Origin: Nemopilema nomurai
Taxonomy: Eukaryota > Cnidaria > Scyphozoa > Rhizostomeae > Rhizostomatidae
DNA length: 64,000 bases
Direction of reading: 5' to 3'
Assembly: GCA_003864495.1 (NCBI GenBank)
Contig: ML133502.1
Coordinates: 1,798,001 to 1,862,000, forward strand
In this document: positions 45,001 through 54,500 of the stretch, piece after piece
Numbering within the stretch: the first letter of the stretch is position 1
Layout: each line of letters begins with the position of its first letter
Notes under the pieces: model-generated
Database searches by the model: none
The model's input: only the letters and a program-made list of their open reading frames with translations
What the model was told of the DNA's origin: nothing
Translations under genes and position numbers: made by a program

Positions 45001-46628
45001 AATGCCAATCAATATTGCTGTTGGGAAATATCAATGGTTTCTTACCTGGCTTGTAAGGCCTTGAAACCCTGTCAACATGACAATGTTGATGAAGACAAGA
45101 GTAATCGATTGCTGCTGCTTGATAAGTAGCAATCGGGTCTTCTCCCTGCAATCAAATGGACAACTTAGACTTCCACCGCAAGGGATTCCACCGCAAGGGA
45201 TTCCACCGCAAGGGATTCCACCGCAAGGGATTCCACCGCAAGGCCAGGACCAAGCTGCCGCAAAGCCGGTTCCCTATGAATCACGTCTGACGACCTCTAA
45301 GGAGCGAATCTGCTTAGGCCGGTTTTCGGTTACACGATTTCCATTCCTATTATCATCGCCCTCGAAGGCGGAACTTTAGAAAGAAGATGTGTCGCTACTT
45401 ATAAATGAAGAGAGTATCCTTGAAATGACTAAATTTTTTATCAAAAGTCTCTGATATGTGGCTGCAAAAGAAAACGTTTGTTAACAGCAAACAAAGAGAA
45501 AGTATTCTTGCATCATCATAACCTCTAGTGTTTTCGACCCGTTACTGGCTATCTATTCTGTCAGCTTCTGTCAGCTTCCGACGTTTGCATACTCCGAGGA
45601 GTGTCGGACTTTAGTGCCTTAAGTATTCAAAAACTAGTTCAATTTTCTATGTAATTGTGAAGTTTTGTACCGCAAAGCACTTTTTGTTCAATGCTTTATC
45701 AAATACTTTTTTCTCTGCTGGCTTGGTCTCTGCTTTGATTGGTTCAAAAACATTTAGCACCTAGTAAAAGAGTCATGTCCCAATTCGTTACATGTTCCAC
45801 TAACGCATTTTACGGTATTTTATTATCAAAGCTCTGTCTTGCTTCTCGATCCACCCTTTACAATTTTACAAGGTTTCTCAAGCCATTCGGTCTTATCCTA
45901 TACTTTGGCAAAGAAAATACTTTTGGAAGCGTATCAAAGAATAGCCTCATTTATCACTTGAAAATCATTTGATGATTCTGAGGCATTCATAATATTGAGC
46001 TTAGCTTTTTCTACTGTGCTAATGTAAAGACTGCTGTACGAATGAGACAGCTGATAAAAGAAGATACCCAGCCATACACTAAGGAAATTTTGCGTGTCGC
46101 AGGAGATATTAGTGACAGAGCTCCGGATACCAAGGCAAGTACCAGGCAACAAAGTTTTGGAGATATAATTAGTAAAATAAAGCCTACAAGACGAAAACCC
46201 CTTCGAGTCTTAGCTCAACGGTTTACGAGAAAGAAAGAACCAAATGCAGAACCAAGGTGTTTTCTTTACTACCATATGCTTCTATTTTGTTTATCTAAAA
46301 GATTTGTAACTGGTCGTAGAAAGAAAATTGATCTGGCCTAGTATATTTACTTAAAAACTTGGAGTTATGAAACAGGCTTGCTCGTAATTCATGTACACAT
46401 TTAAAATTTCGTATACAAGTGAGTAGCGTCTAGTAGAGCAGTTTTGTCATGCCTGCGTTGAATTCAATCGCAAGAGTTCAAGTGGAGCTTGGTCGACTAA
46501 ACGGCAAAACACTCTGTTTCCTACCTGTAGCATCCGAGGACCAGCACAGCAAGAAGGCAAAAAAGTAGAGAAATGCTGCATCCTATGATGACAGTGGCGT
46601 GTATGATCGCTCTCATTTCGCAGTTCTC
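36001..46628 (-). CDS. Adhesion/secretin-type seven-transmembrane receptor, gene span (ectodomain not found)
   Basis: Minus-strand exons in transcript order: 46628-46525 (TM1), 45145-45046 (TM2), 43820-43676 (TM3 and start of TM4), 42861-42786 (loop 2 and TM5), 41867-41696 (TM6-TM7), then tail exons 40199-40017, 39759-39253, 38944-38690, 38252-38091, 36585-36496 and a tentative last exon 36063-36001. TM3 has the C-x3-A-x2-LLHYF-x2-A-x-FSWL pattern and TM7 has SGLQGLFNFFFYCVF, both typical of adhesion GPCRs. Two short exons are missing by phase: one between TM3 and TM5, one between TM5 and TM6. No GPS/GAIN sequence was seen upstream of TM1. The tail of about 420 residues is Ser/Pro/Glu-rich on phase-0 exons. 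Ligand and G protein are unknown. Confidence 0.75.
36203..36470. repeat. 18-bp minisatellite, about 14 copies (PYQAAS in one + frame)
   Basis: The unit is TATCAAGCTGCATCGCCT with point variants and no indels. On the + strand it reads as repeated Pro-Tyr-Gln-Ala-Ala-Ser, open from 36194 to a TAA after 36480, with no start codon. On the minus strand two frames are open (LDKAMQ-like and CSLIRR-like). It lies just inside the putative minus-strand intron that begins at 36495. Confidence 0.95.
36496..36585 (-). CDS. Receptor tail exon
   Basis: A 90-bp phase 0-0 exon between a TTTTTTCAG acceptor and CAG/GTGAGT donor. It encodes LESLFSNQDLISAADRRSS followed by Ser/Gln/Asn-rich residues, matching the polar composition of the other tail exons. 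Confidence 0.55.
36586..38090. other. Putative receptor intron, nothing recognised
   Basis: No exon, RNA or clear tandem repeat seen between two tail exons. A purine/pyrimidine-skewed stretch near 37170-37340 gives a low-complexity open frame that I reject as coding. Confidence 0.4.
38091..38252 (-). CDS. Receptor tail exon
   Basis: A 162-bp phase 0-0 exon between an acceptor ending CGCTGTTCAG and the AATGAG/GTTTGG donor. It encodes 54 residues starting EPPSRGFAHRSSS, with a basic KSKRKAR patch and several SP/TP or RxxS sites: cytoplasmic tail character. Confidence 0.6.
38690..38944 (-). CDS. Receptor tail exon
   Basis: A 255-bp phase 0-0 exon between CTTTCTCGCAG and CCAGAG/GTTTGT. It encodes 85 polar residues from RDQHKHSLPTD through a QQQQ run to RRSNSEPQCITPE. 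If not spliced at 38689, the frame would end at a TAG at 38662-38660 eight residues later. Confidence 0.6.
39253..39759 (-). CDS. Receptor tail exon, longest
   Basis: A 507-bp phase 0-0 exon with a good acceptor (TTTTTTTATTAG) and a GAA/GTAAGG donor. The GC-rich sequence encodes 169 residues: an acidic GDGEEEEGSGG start, a helix-like AAAQRIERAKENAKLANSLL, then Pro/Arg/Ser-rich sequence ending VPTMRSATE. Typical of a GPCR C-terminal tail. No family motif recognised. Confidence 0.65.
40017..40199 (-). CDS. Receptor tail exon, first after TM7
   Basis: A 183-bp phase 0-0 exon between GTCGGGCAG and AAAGAG/GTGAGC. It encodes 61 residues (NKKPCFHKLQEEPLSF ... GKLASGKSRKE) rich in Lys, Thr and Ser. 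Its phase matches the TM7 exon before it and the 39759 exon after it. Confidence 0.55.
41192..41312. repeat. 17-bp minisatellite, about 7 copies
   Basis: Diverged copies of CTTAGAAACCTGCCTCT in a receptor intron. Confidence 0.85.
41696..41867 (-). CDS. Receptor exon: TM6-TM7
   Basis: A 172-bp exon between TTGGCTTTAG and CTTGAG/GTAAGT (phase 2 in, phase 0 out). TM6 reads SSVMIFITSIVWVFAHLLFW. The ECL3 is YPDHLDFQ and TM7 is LIFALSSGLQGLFNFFFYCV. The LQG-x-FN-FFYC motif of adhesion receptors is clear. Confidence 0.88.
42786..42861 (-). CDS. Receptor exon: extracellular loop 2 end and TM5
   Basis: A 76-bp exon between TTCCTTCAACAG and TCCATT/GTAAGT. In the frame giving CWGSDFVALTLLIPAGGLSI it carries the loop-2 Cys-Trp and a helix containing IPAG. 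That frame needs a phase-2 entry, while the TM3 exon leaves in phase 1, so one exon is missing between them. Confidence 0.65.
43676..43820 (-). CDS. Receptor exon: TM3 and start of TM4
   Basis: A 145-bp exon (phase 0 in, phase 1 out; donor GTGGG/GTATGT). It reads MCQAATTLLHYFVLACFSWL, then TADQYFIFKSVV and MKLFVAAWG. The conserved TM3 Cys, LHYF and W residues and the AAWG opening of TM4 identify the family. If the donor is skipped the frame stays open with LPAQGLSIV, which also looks like TM4, so the exon edge is uncertain. Confidence 0.85.
44294..45033. repeat. 37-bp minisatellite, exactly 20 copies
   Basis: Exactly 740 bp = 20 x 37 with no indels. The unit is GTCAAATGCCAATCAATATT plus GCTGTTGGGAAATATCA, with a few variants (AATGTCA, GAGAAGTG). 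Because 37 is one more than a multiple of three and the unit has no stop in any + frame, all three + frames are open and read the same 37-residue cycle. It begins 12 bases inside the receptor intron after the TM2 donor. Confidence 0.98.
45046..45145 (-). CDS. Receptor exon: intracellular loop 1 and TM2
   Basis: A 100-bp exon (acceptor ATTTGATTGCAG, donor CCAG/GTAAGA; phase 2 in, phase 0 out). It reads EKTRLLLIKQQQSITLVFIN then IVMLTGFQGLTSQ. Phases match the TM1 and TM3 exons exactly. Tandem arrays flank it on both sides. Confidence 0.82.
45170..45244. repeat. 15-bp minisatellite, 5 copies
   Basis: Copies of TTCCACCGCAAGGGA, nearly perfect, ending about 24 bases upstream (minus sense) of the TM2 exon acceptor. 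Confidence 0.92.
46525..46628 (-). CDS. Receptor exon: TM1
   Basis: A minus-strand exon ending GCTACAG/GTAGGA in phase 2. It encodes ENCEMRAIIHATVIIGCSIS then LLFCLLAVLVLGCY, a clear first helix. The 5' edge is uncertain: the frame meets a stop about 45 bases upstream, so an acceptor at or near CGCGAG is assumed. Confidence 0.7.
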
Positions 46629-49600
46629 CTCGCGTTGAAGTGGGGTACCAGCAAGTGGTTGGGATTATGGACAGAAAGAGATTTAAAGCACGCGAAACAT
46701 CTGCTCTTCAAATTTGCAACTAGAAAGAAACAGTAGCAGCTAGAAGGAACAAAAAAATCTCATTGTAAAGGACAGGTGTATTGCACTGACCAATCAAGCC
46801 AGTTTTATTGCGCATACCCAAACAGAAGGCTATTACCATAAACAGAAGAATCTGCATTACTCACAGTTAAGGACATTGGTCAGCATTCATAGTCACGTAA
46901 GCCCGAGGGCCTTTTCAACTGGCCACAGCGAACTCACTAGTCACTGCTTGCGCTCAATGAAACTTTTATAAAGCGACCCAATGATTTTATTGTAGCACAT
47001 TTGGCTTGAGGGATTGAAGGATTGCCCAGCAAGTAACTGTTATTCTTATCAGATTCTAGTAAATGTTTTGGTGCTCGCCATTAAAAAAACGGTTTGTCTT
47101 GCGTATTATCTTGGGTTACTGTGCCCTAAATGGACACAGTCAACGATTTGGCTCAAGTTGTCCTTCGCAGCATAATTTGATTAAATGAGGTCAGCTAAAG
47201 TGGAAAATTTGCGACGAAAAAGCTTTGGCCAGCTTAAAGATATTCTTTTAATTAATTTCATTGATGTCATTCAAACGTCTTTCAATTACATTTTCTCTTA
47301 GGATGAAAGATCGCCTCAGCTTCAATATTCATACCCTTATAGTGGGTCAAGTCCAATGCCTACCGGGCAATTCAAAAATCATACTTTGTGACTCTCAGCC
47401 CATTACGGACCATTTTATTGTTAAGCACGTTTGACAAGTGAAAGATAGCCCGATAAAGAATCATAAGAAGTATGCTTGAAAACACCCAGTTTCTTTGGAA
47501 ATGGTTCACAAAGACAGAAGTTAGGCGAATGACCAGTTATGTCACTACCAGCGAGAGATCACATCTACTAGCGGTTTGCCAGCAATTTGCTATCCAAAGG
47601 TGGTTTAAGAAAGTGCTTGTAATTTCTGATATCAAGAAATGCAGGCACCGATGCTTACTAAATCTACTCCATTGTAGAGGTTATATAGAGTATTGGCTAT
47701 TGTAAAGATGAATGTCCGGTTTGGCAAAGCACAAAAACATCAGTACATGATGTTAATATGGGAAGAGGATATGTACCTTGCAATAATGATTATATTATCA
47801 AGTAATAACGTACGCGAGAACATTGGTTGAAAGTTCGGTAACTGAAAAGTATCCCAAATTAATAGCATCCTTAATATTTCGTTCATTTGCTTTTTTTATG
47901 AACCATGCACTGTTGCCCGATAGGATTGCATCGAAGTGACCATGGATACTAGAAACATGTCTTGCGCTGAGAAAGCGTTCTTCGCAACTTAGAGGCTTTC
48001 ATGGGATAAATACCAAGCTTTAGAAGGCCGCAAAGTGCAGTTCCTATTGTTGCAAGCAATTTTATGATCATATTTTTGGTGTCTAGCACCTGCCCCTTGG
48101 GAACTGATATTTTTAAAAGTGAACGGCTGGCGTACTAAGATGTTTCCAATTTAACAATAAAGATTTTGATTTTATTACATATTCCGTTTAACATTTGAAG
48201 CAAGGACGGACTAACTATGGACATATTTGGCCTGGTGGATGCTCAGACAGAAATGTGAAGCAACCACAGTCAAAGGAGGGTCCTAGTAGCCTAGCGTTTT
48301 TCTTCGATCCTGTACTATTGTCCTGAGTTGCAAATAAGATATCAAATTGCTTTAAATAGAAATTGAAATTTTAACCTTTACTTGCATAAGATATGATCAT
48401 ATTTTTTAACTTTGCTTTTCATTAGTAGTTTCGCATTAGCCTTTCCCATATCAAAGTAGTTTAGCATGGAAGACCTGATTAAATTATTCACAATCGTGAG
48501 AGCATAGTTTCTTGCACGTCAGATCTTCTCTGCTTTCTTTCAAGCAACCTGCATCTCAACTCTTTTTTGCTTTCACTTCAAGCAAACTGCATGTCAAATC
48601 TTCTCTGTTTTCTTTCAAGCAACTTGCATCTAAACTCTTTTCTGCTTCCACTTCAAGCAAACTGCATGTCAAATCTTCTCTGCTTCCTTTCAAGCATTTT
48701 GCATCTCACCTCTTCTCTGCTTCTACTTCAAGCAAACTACATCTCATCTCTTCTCTGCTTTCACTGAACTAGGGCATCCAACCCTTTGCACTTATTTTAT
48801 CTTAGTTTAATGAACCTACCTTACTAGCAACTACATAAGTTATTTCAAGGTGCAAGCTGTCCTTGGACAATGGTTTAAAAAGGCGAAGTGAGTGCTTCGT
48901 AATGTGCAACAGACAGCAACATTCTGCTTCCCAAAAGGGTCTGCTTTTATATTTGTAACAGCAATGATCTAGGACTGCTCCTTCACCGAGGCTCCGAAAT
49001 TTTGATAAGTTTTCTAACGCTCCAAACGGAACATCCTCCTTCTGGGCACGCAGCAAACGTACAGCAGTTTCAGACGAGCGCCACTTTGTCAATGAAGCGT
49101 CTTAATGTCAGCAGAGAGAATGTCACTACAAACAGATAATATAAAACCCATCCCAATTCAGCCAGGGAACAAACTTAGAGCAGTTGTGATGCAAAAAAAA
49201 GCAACGCTGTTTGACTGATTTCTCAATGTGTCATACGTATGAAGCGGACGTGAGACGGTACACAATTAGTAGAAGATTACCACTTGGAAGTGGTGTAAGA
49301 GGCGATGGTAGAGAGTGACTCAACAAGTGGTCGATCATTAAGAGTCAACTGTAAATGCAGAAGCTGTTAAACTTTTCACATACAAAGAAGCTTGGGTTGG
49401 GAGAGTTGCCAAGGATATTTGGGCAGAATATTCAATCTGAATCTGATGCATGAAAATGTTTACTTGAGATAGCCATCGATGCCCACAAACATGCAAGAAA
49501 GGAATAAGCCAGTGCAAGATGCTGGCCATTTTGGTTCCTTTCCTAAAAACTGACTTCCTTCCTTTCCTAAAAGTTAATTGGGAAAGCATTTCAAAGCTGA

Positions 49601-50971
49601 GGGTTATAATTGACTAATTGACCTATAAACATCAGAATTCCGGTATAGAAATCCAGCAATTCATACTTAAATGAAAAAAATTACTGGCGATTTAGAGATG
49701 ATAAAATTGACTAAAATAAAATTGATAGAATCGATTAAGATTGAGATTCTGAATTAGCCTTTAAAAGATTTATGGAATTCCTGACCGGGCGCAAGTTGAG
49801 TAAAAATTCATTACTGCAGGATATGAGCTGATGGGCAACTTGACACTTGTCTCCAGCCACTAGGCTTCTCAGTGGTGAATTTGATTGACTTTACAACTTA
49901 CAGAGAAGCAGCAAATCAAGGTAGACATGGAGGCTTGTGGTAGCTGTTGAAAGGTTTTCCTGGAAGAGAAATTCGACATTTTGATGTATTTGGAGCAAAT
50001 CTTATTAGGCTCTAGAATCAATGCAGAATGATTTGCTCGAACTATCTCACTAGAAATCAGGTGTTACTGCGCTTGCAACACTCTTTCAAACTACTCCAAG
50101 ATAAACTCCAAGAAATCGCTTCAAGGTGTAATTAATTGAGATTTAAAATCCAAGGTACGATATCCAAACATCAGATATGGATGCTCTCGTACAGACGAGT
50201 ACACAATAGCATACAATAATTCGCAGTCTTGGACGGTCTTTGGTTGATAACAATAATTTACTTTCTGAGCACACAATATATTCAAGGTCTGCTTGGCCTC
50301 ACAACACACATAAAAAGAACTGTGAATACTAAATCTGCGTTTGTATGATCTGGCACTGAAAATGATTGACAATTTAGCTTGTGTGTTCCTTGTATCAAAC
50401 ACTGCGCCTTGTTTTTCATCGTTTTAGCCGCTCATGACTATATTCCACGCATCTCTTGCTTGCTCTTGTTTCCTCCTGTTATCGTTCCATCTGCGCATGC
50501 GGCTGTCGCGCCAAAATTTCAAACAAATAATATGGCGGAGACGGGCGAGGCTTGCTGCGTATAATTCGAGATGTTTCCTGGCAAGATACTTGATATCTGG
50601 TTCACGTTTCTCGCTGGTAGCTAATCAGAAAGGGGGACTCATTTTAAACTGAAGCTGATCTTGCCTGCTGCTTCTAGTTTCTTCGGCATCAATATTTCCT
50701 CAAGAGTTAGTCTTTCTCAGCCAAGGGCGTCAGATTTGCCCTTTCTTTGGCGTTTGCTTCCAGCTACCAACACACTTTTGTAGAGCTTGAAAGGAAGATG
50801 ATTCATACATTGAATTAGCACCAAACCTTTAATTAGATCTGTATGCTTCTGGAGGTGTCGCGTAATAAAGAGATGGCAGTGTATTCGCTCTTGTTTTAGG
50901 CCGGGCAGCTAACGACAGGAAAGAGTATTCTACACGTATACTAGCTGAACGACTGAAGCAAACTCCTGAAA
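46629..50971. other. Region between receptor TM1 and the PP2A gene, no supported exon
   Basis: The receptor ectodomain and the promoters of both divergent genes should be here or hidden in long introns. I found no GPS motif, signal peptide or other domain. A GC-richer patch near 50480-50560 with an ATGGCGGAGACGGGCG start (a 10-codon frame) could be the 5' UTR exon of the PP2A gene, joined to an acceptor TTGTTTTAG at 50899. Confidence 0.4.
48512..48766. repeat. 78-bp (2 x 39) degenerate repeat, about 3 copies
   Basis: The repeated motif CTTCAAGCAAACTGCATGTC recurs about every 78 bases with a related half unit between. The period is a multiple of three, so the + frames stay open by chance; I do not treat it as coding. 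Confidence 0.8.
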
Positions 50972-51511
50972 ATGATTGGAAAAATGGGAACTTTGACCCC
51001 AAAGCTCAAGCTTATGACTGATGATTTGTTTCTGCAATGGTTTTTGAACCCATACACACAGAAACAGTTGCAAAAAGATTTTAAAAAGATAATTGGCCAA
51101 TGTTCTACACCAGCAGATTTCCAAAATTCACCAAGGGAGATTGAAACTTCAAATAGCATTCTTGGTTCAAGACCTGCATCTCCGCCTGCAACTCCGCCCC
51201 TTGCCTTGACCCCACCAGGAAAGTCACCGTCTAGCCCAAGAAGGAGAACTACATCATCATTATCATCATCTTCTGGACAAGTGGATGGGTTGTCCTCAAA
51301 AAGAAGCTCACTCAAAAATAATACTAAACACCAAAGAAAGCCAGAAGTCGTTCCTGGTTGTGCCAAGGACTTGCCACAGTTCTATTTCCCATTTGGGAAA
51401 CCAGCTGATGAGCTGGTAGATGAAAAAGCAAAGCTAAGGCTTGTTGGCCGTATCTTTGCCAAATTAACAAATGGAAAAGCCACTTGTTCCCAGCTCGTTG
51501 ATGTCGTACAG
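50972..51511 (+). CDS. PPP2R3: PPP2R3 exon 1: N-terminal region
   Basis: The start ATG at 50972 follows an in-frame stop at 50954; a second ATG at 50984 is possible. The exon encodes [19 protein letters not shown], similar to the N terminus of PR70, then a Ser/Pro-rich segment (about 60-115), the FYFPFGKP motif and the first helical segment. Phase 0 donor CAG/GTGAAC. A second frame from 50901 to 51011 is also open but has no conserved features. Confidence 0.9.
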
Positions 51512-54500
51512 GTGAACAAGTTTTTTAAGAGAGACCTGCATTAATATTTGATTTCATATCTCATGATGTTTTTGGCACTACCTGTCAACTGCAGGCCTGC
51601 CAAGATAATTACAAGTGTTGCCCAGCACCACCTCCCTGAAAACTTGCCATATTTGTGTGTGTACAAACTGAACATCTGTGTGTGTCTATAAAAAGGGCTT
51701 TTCATAAGTTGGTGGGCTCTAGGTTTTGTTATATTAATGTTTCTGTAAATGCATAAAAGTCTTTCAAGGTTTTTTGATGTTTATACAAAACTATGGCAAT
51801 TCCTTATCTTCTCTTACCTACTAAGTAAAAAATGTCTTCCTGTTTGTGTACACACATTGAAAACTGTGCATGTGGATCATTTTCCTTGTTACTTGTTCAC
51901 CTTGTTATCCTTCTGGCAATTATTTCAATTAGATTGATTATAGTAAAAACAGCATATAACCACCCCTGCACATATGATGCACCCCAAGTTGGAGACCTCA
52001 AAATTCAGAAAATATTTTCAAAAATCCATGAAATTCTTCTTCATCTTCAGGTACTCTAAAGATTTCATTGAATTCTGTTTGATTTAATGTCACTGTTTCC
52101 TCTTGATTAAATAAGTCATCATTGTCATCTTCATTGCCATCCTCTTGTTTGCCTTCTTCTGCATTCCCCCTGATTGTCTGCATTTTATAGTCGTTTATGT
52201 AAAAAAGAAATGGAATTTTTTGTTTTCAACAATAGCAAGCCATGTTTTCAGGTATGAGGACCTAAGTCAACCACTTTACACATAGGCCACATCTACAATT
52301 TTGGGGGCAAATGAGGGAAAATATGCAGCTTATATGCATGTTTTTCGGTGGATTAAATTCTGAAGTTGGTTTTTGAAAGTTTTTCTTCCACACTTACTTT
52401 GAGATCATGATTTTTTGCTACATAGTTTCAGAGTTAGTTTTGATTTCATGGTTTCTGTTATAGATACTTGGTCTACCATTATATTGGAAATATCCACTTT
52501 TCAAGTCATGTGGAGGCAACAAAAAAGGATATGTCACTTTTCAAGAGCTTTCTACAACTTGGGAACAGTAAGTGGTTTTTATTGACCACGGAAAGTGAAA
52601 TGAAAATGCCTTTATGTTGATCTTTGGAGGTGCATTTATGTTCTTTATGTTTTCAATTTGTTTTATATATAGTTATGTATAGTAAATAGAGGCCTATTTT
52701 TATTTAATTGTAATTGTTATTATGAATGATGGCAAAGGTACAATTGTTTTTTTAGAGTGCTGAAGACTTACCATGATCCAGCATCCAGGCTATTTAATTT
52801 CTTAGCCCCTCCAGGTCAGAATTTTCTTACAAAGGAAGATTTTAATGGTTTCATACAGGTAACACAGATTTTGATTAGATATCAATTCTCATTATTTTGT
52901 GACATTCAATATTTTGTGATGGCCCAAGTTTACAATGAGTAAGAATTTGCTTTTTTGTGAAGAAGCATTTTATAAGCATATAATGAATAATCCACTTTTA
53001 AGGTTTTCTTTTTTGCAGAACCACATGTTGTTGCATATTTTTGTCATAGTTAGAGAACTTTTTGCCTCAAAATCTTTGACTTTTGTTAAGTTTCACTAGC
53101 AATGTTGTATTTCTCAGTTTTAACCTTCGATTCATGGTACTCTTATGTGTTTCAAAATAGATGAAATGCTTTCAAATGCAAATTGCTGGCTGAAACTTCA
53201 GTAAAAAATTTTTGAATTACTTTTGAAACCCGAGAGACTGGCATAAAAGATCGCACACAGTATAGGACTAAAGTTTGTTTTTTCATTTGAGGATGTTATT
53301 GAGACCCACCCTGGTTTACAATTTCTGATGGATGCTCCTGAATTTCATTCAAGATATATTACAACTGTACGTATCACATTTCCTTGATTATAGCACCAAC
53401 CCTTATGAAGCAGGGAGACATTTTGGTTTGGCTCTCCTGCCTTATACTGCTTATACCATTGTACCGAAACATCCTGCTGCAATGTCCAACCCACCAATGA
53501 TGATCTTTTTTACAGAGAAACTCGGTTGACACATGTAAAAATGCCGATACTGGTTATCAGAAAGTGCAATGAGCCAGATCTTTTGTTTGCTTTTGACATT
53601 AGAGTACTCCTTTACAATGCACGTGGTGCGAGTAATACATGCGAAACCAGAATTTTCTTGTTGCAGAACACCTAGTCTTACTGAAGACATTTATATCTTC
53701 AAGAATAATTTGCTTTGTATCGACTATGTGCCGTGTTTTTTCAATCGGGTAAACCGCAGACTTTTGTCCGATGCGTCGCATTTTAAACCAGCAGCCTGAT
53801 GGAGCTGACCTTGTTGTCAGTTCAGTAAGCACAAAATCGAAATTGACTGCCTAAGTTGTGCCCAGGACGCTGCTTACGGCCCTTAATGCAAGTTTGCGAC
53901 TCACCCTAGACCTTCATTATCAGAAGTGTTGTGGAAAAATTTTAATTTGATCGCTCTACACTTTCTTTGAAAGGGAAAACGGTGTGTTGAGTTTTGATCT
54001 CTACCCAAGGGGTACTCTATTCTTGTAGGATATTTCTCTTTGAGGACCTGATATTTTCTGTTTTTAAAACATTTTCTATATGACAGGTTATCTCTCGAAT
54101 ATTCTATGGCATTAATCGATCTTGGAGTGGCAGAATTTCATTGGCAGAATTTAAGAAGAGTAATTTTCAGCAGGTTTGTTGCCCATGATTTTAGCTTGAT
54201 TGATTGCGCCTCAGCAGACCCCATCAAGTTGATTTACTTGGTTTCTCATTAATTGCTTTTACTAATGTTAAAGAGATGTTTTTCAGCCCCATATTCCTTT
54301 CACGTTATGCCAGGGGAAGCACAATAGATGGTACTGGGTCAAAGATAGTTTGCTTTGAGCAACCATGTCATAGTTGGTTTCTACAGGAAGTCGGGCTGCG
54401 TCAGCTCGTCCAGTCATTTGTCCACTTGATTGCATATGCAACGATGGCACCTGCTACTTCGCAGTGATTTCCACTTTTAAAGGCAGTAGAATAGTACTTT

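Noticed and set aside
44299..45129. 276-codon + frame and its two companions as a repeat protein
   Set aside because: All three frames are open only because of the 37-bp unit. The array lies in an intron of the opposite-strand receptor gene and has no recognised protein family.
48802..49092. 96-codon minus frame as a receptor ectodomain exon
   Set aside because: No GPS, GAIN or signal-peptide features and no fitting splice sites.
50901..51011. Open frame overlapping the PPP2R3 start in another register
   Set aside because: About 36 codons end at a TGA within exon 1, while the other frame matches the B'' family N terminus.
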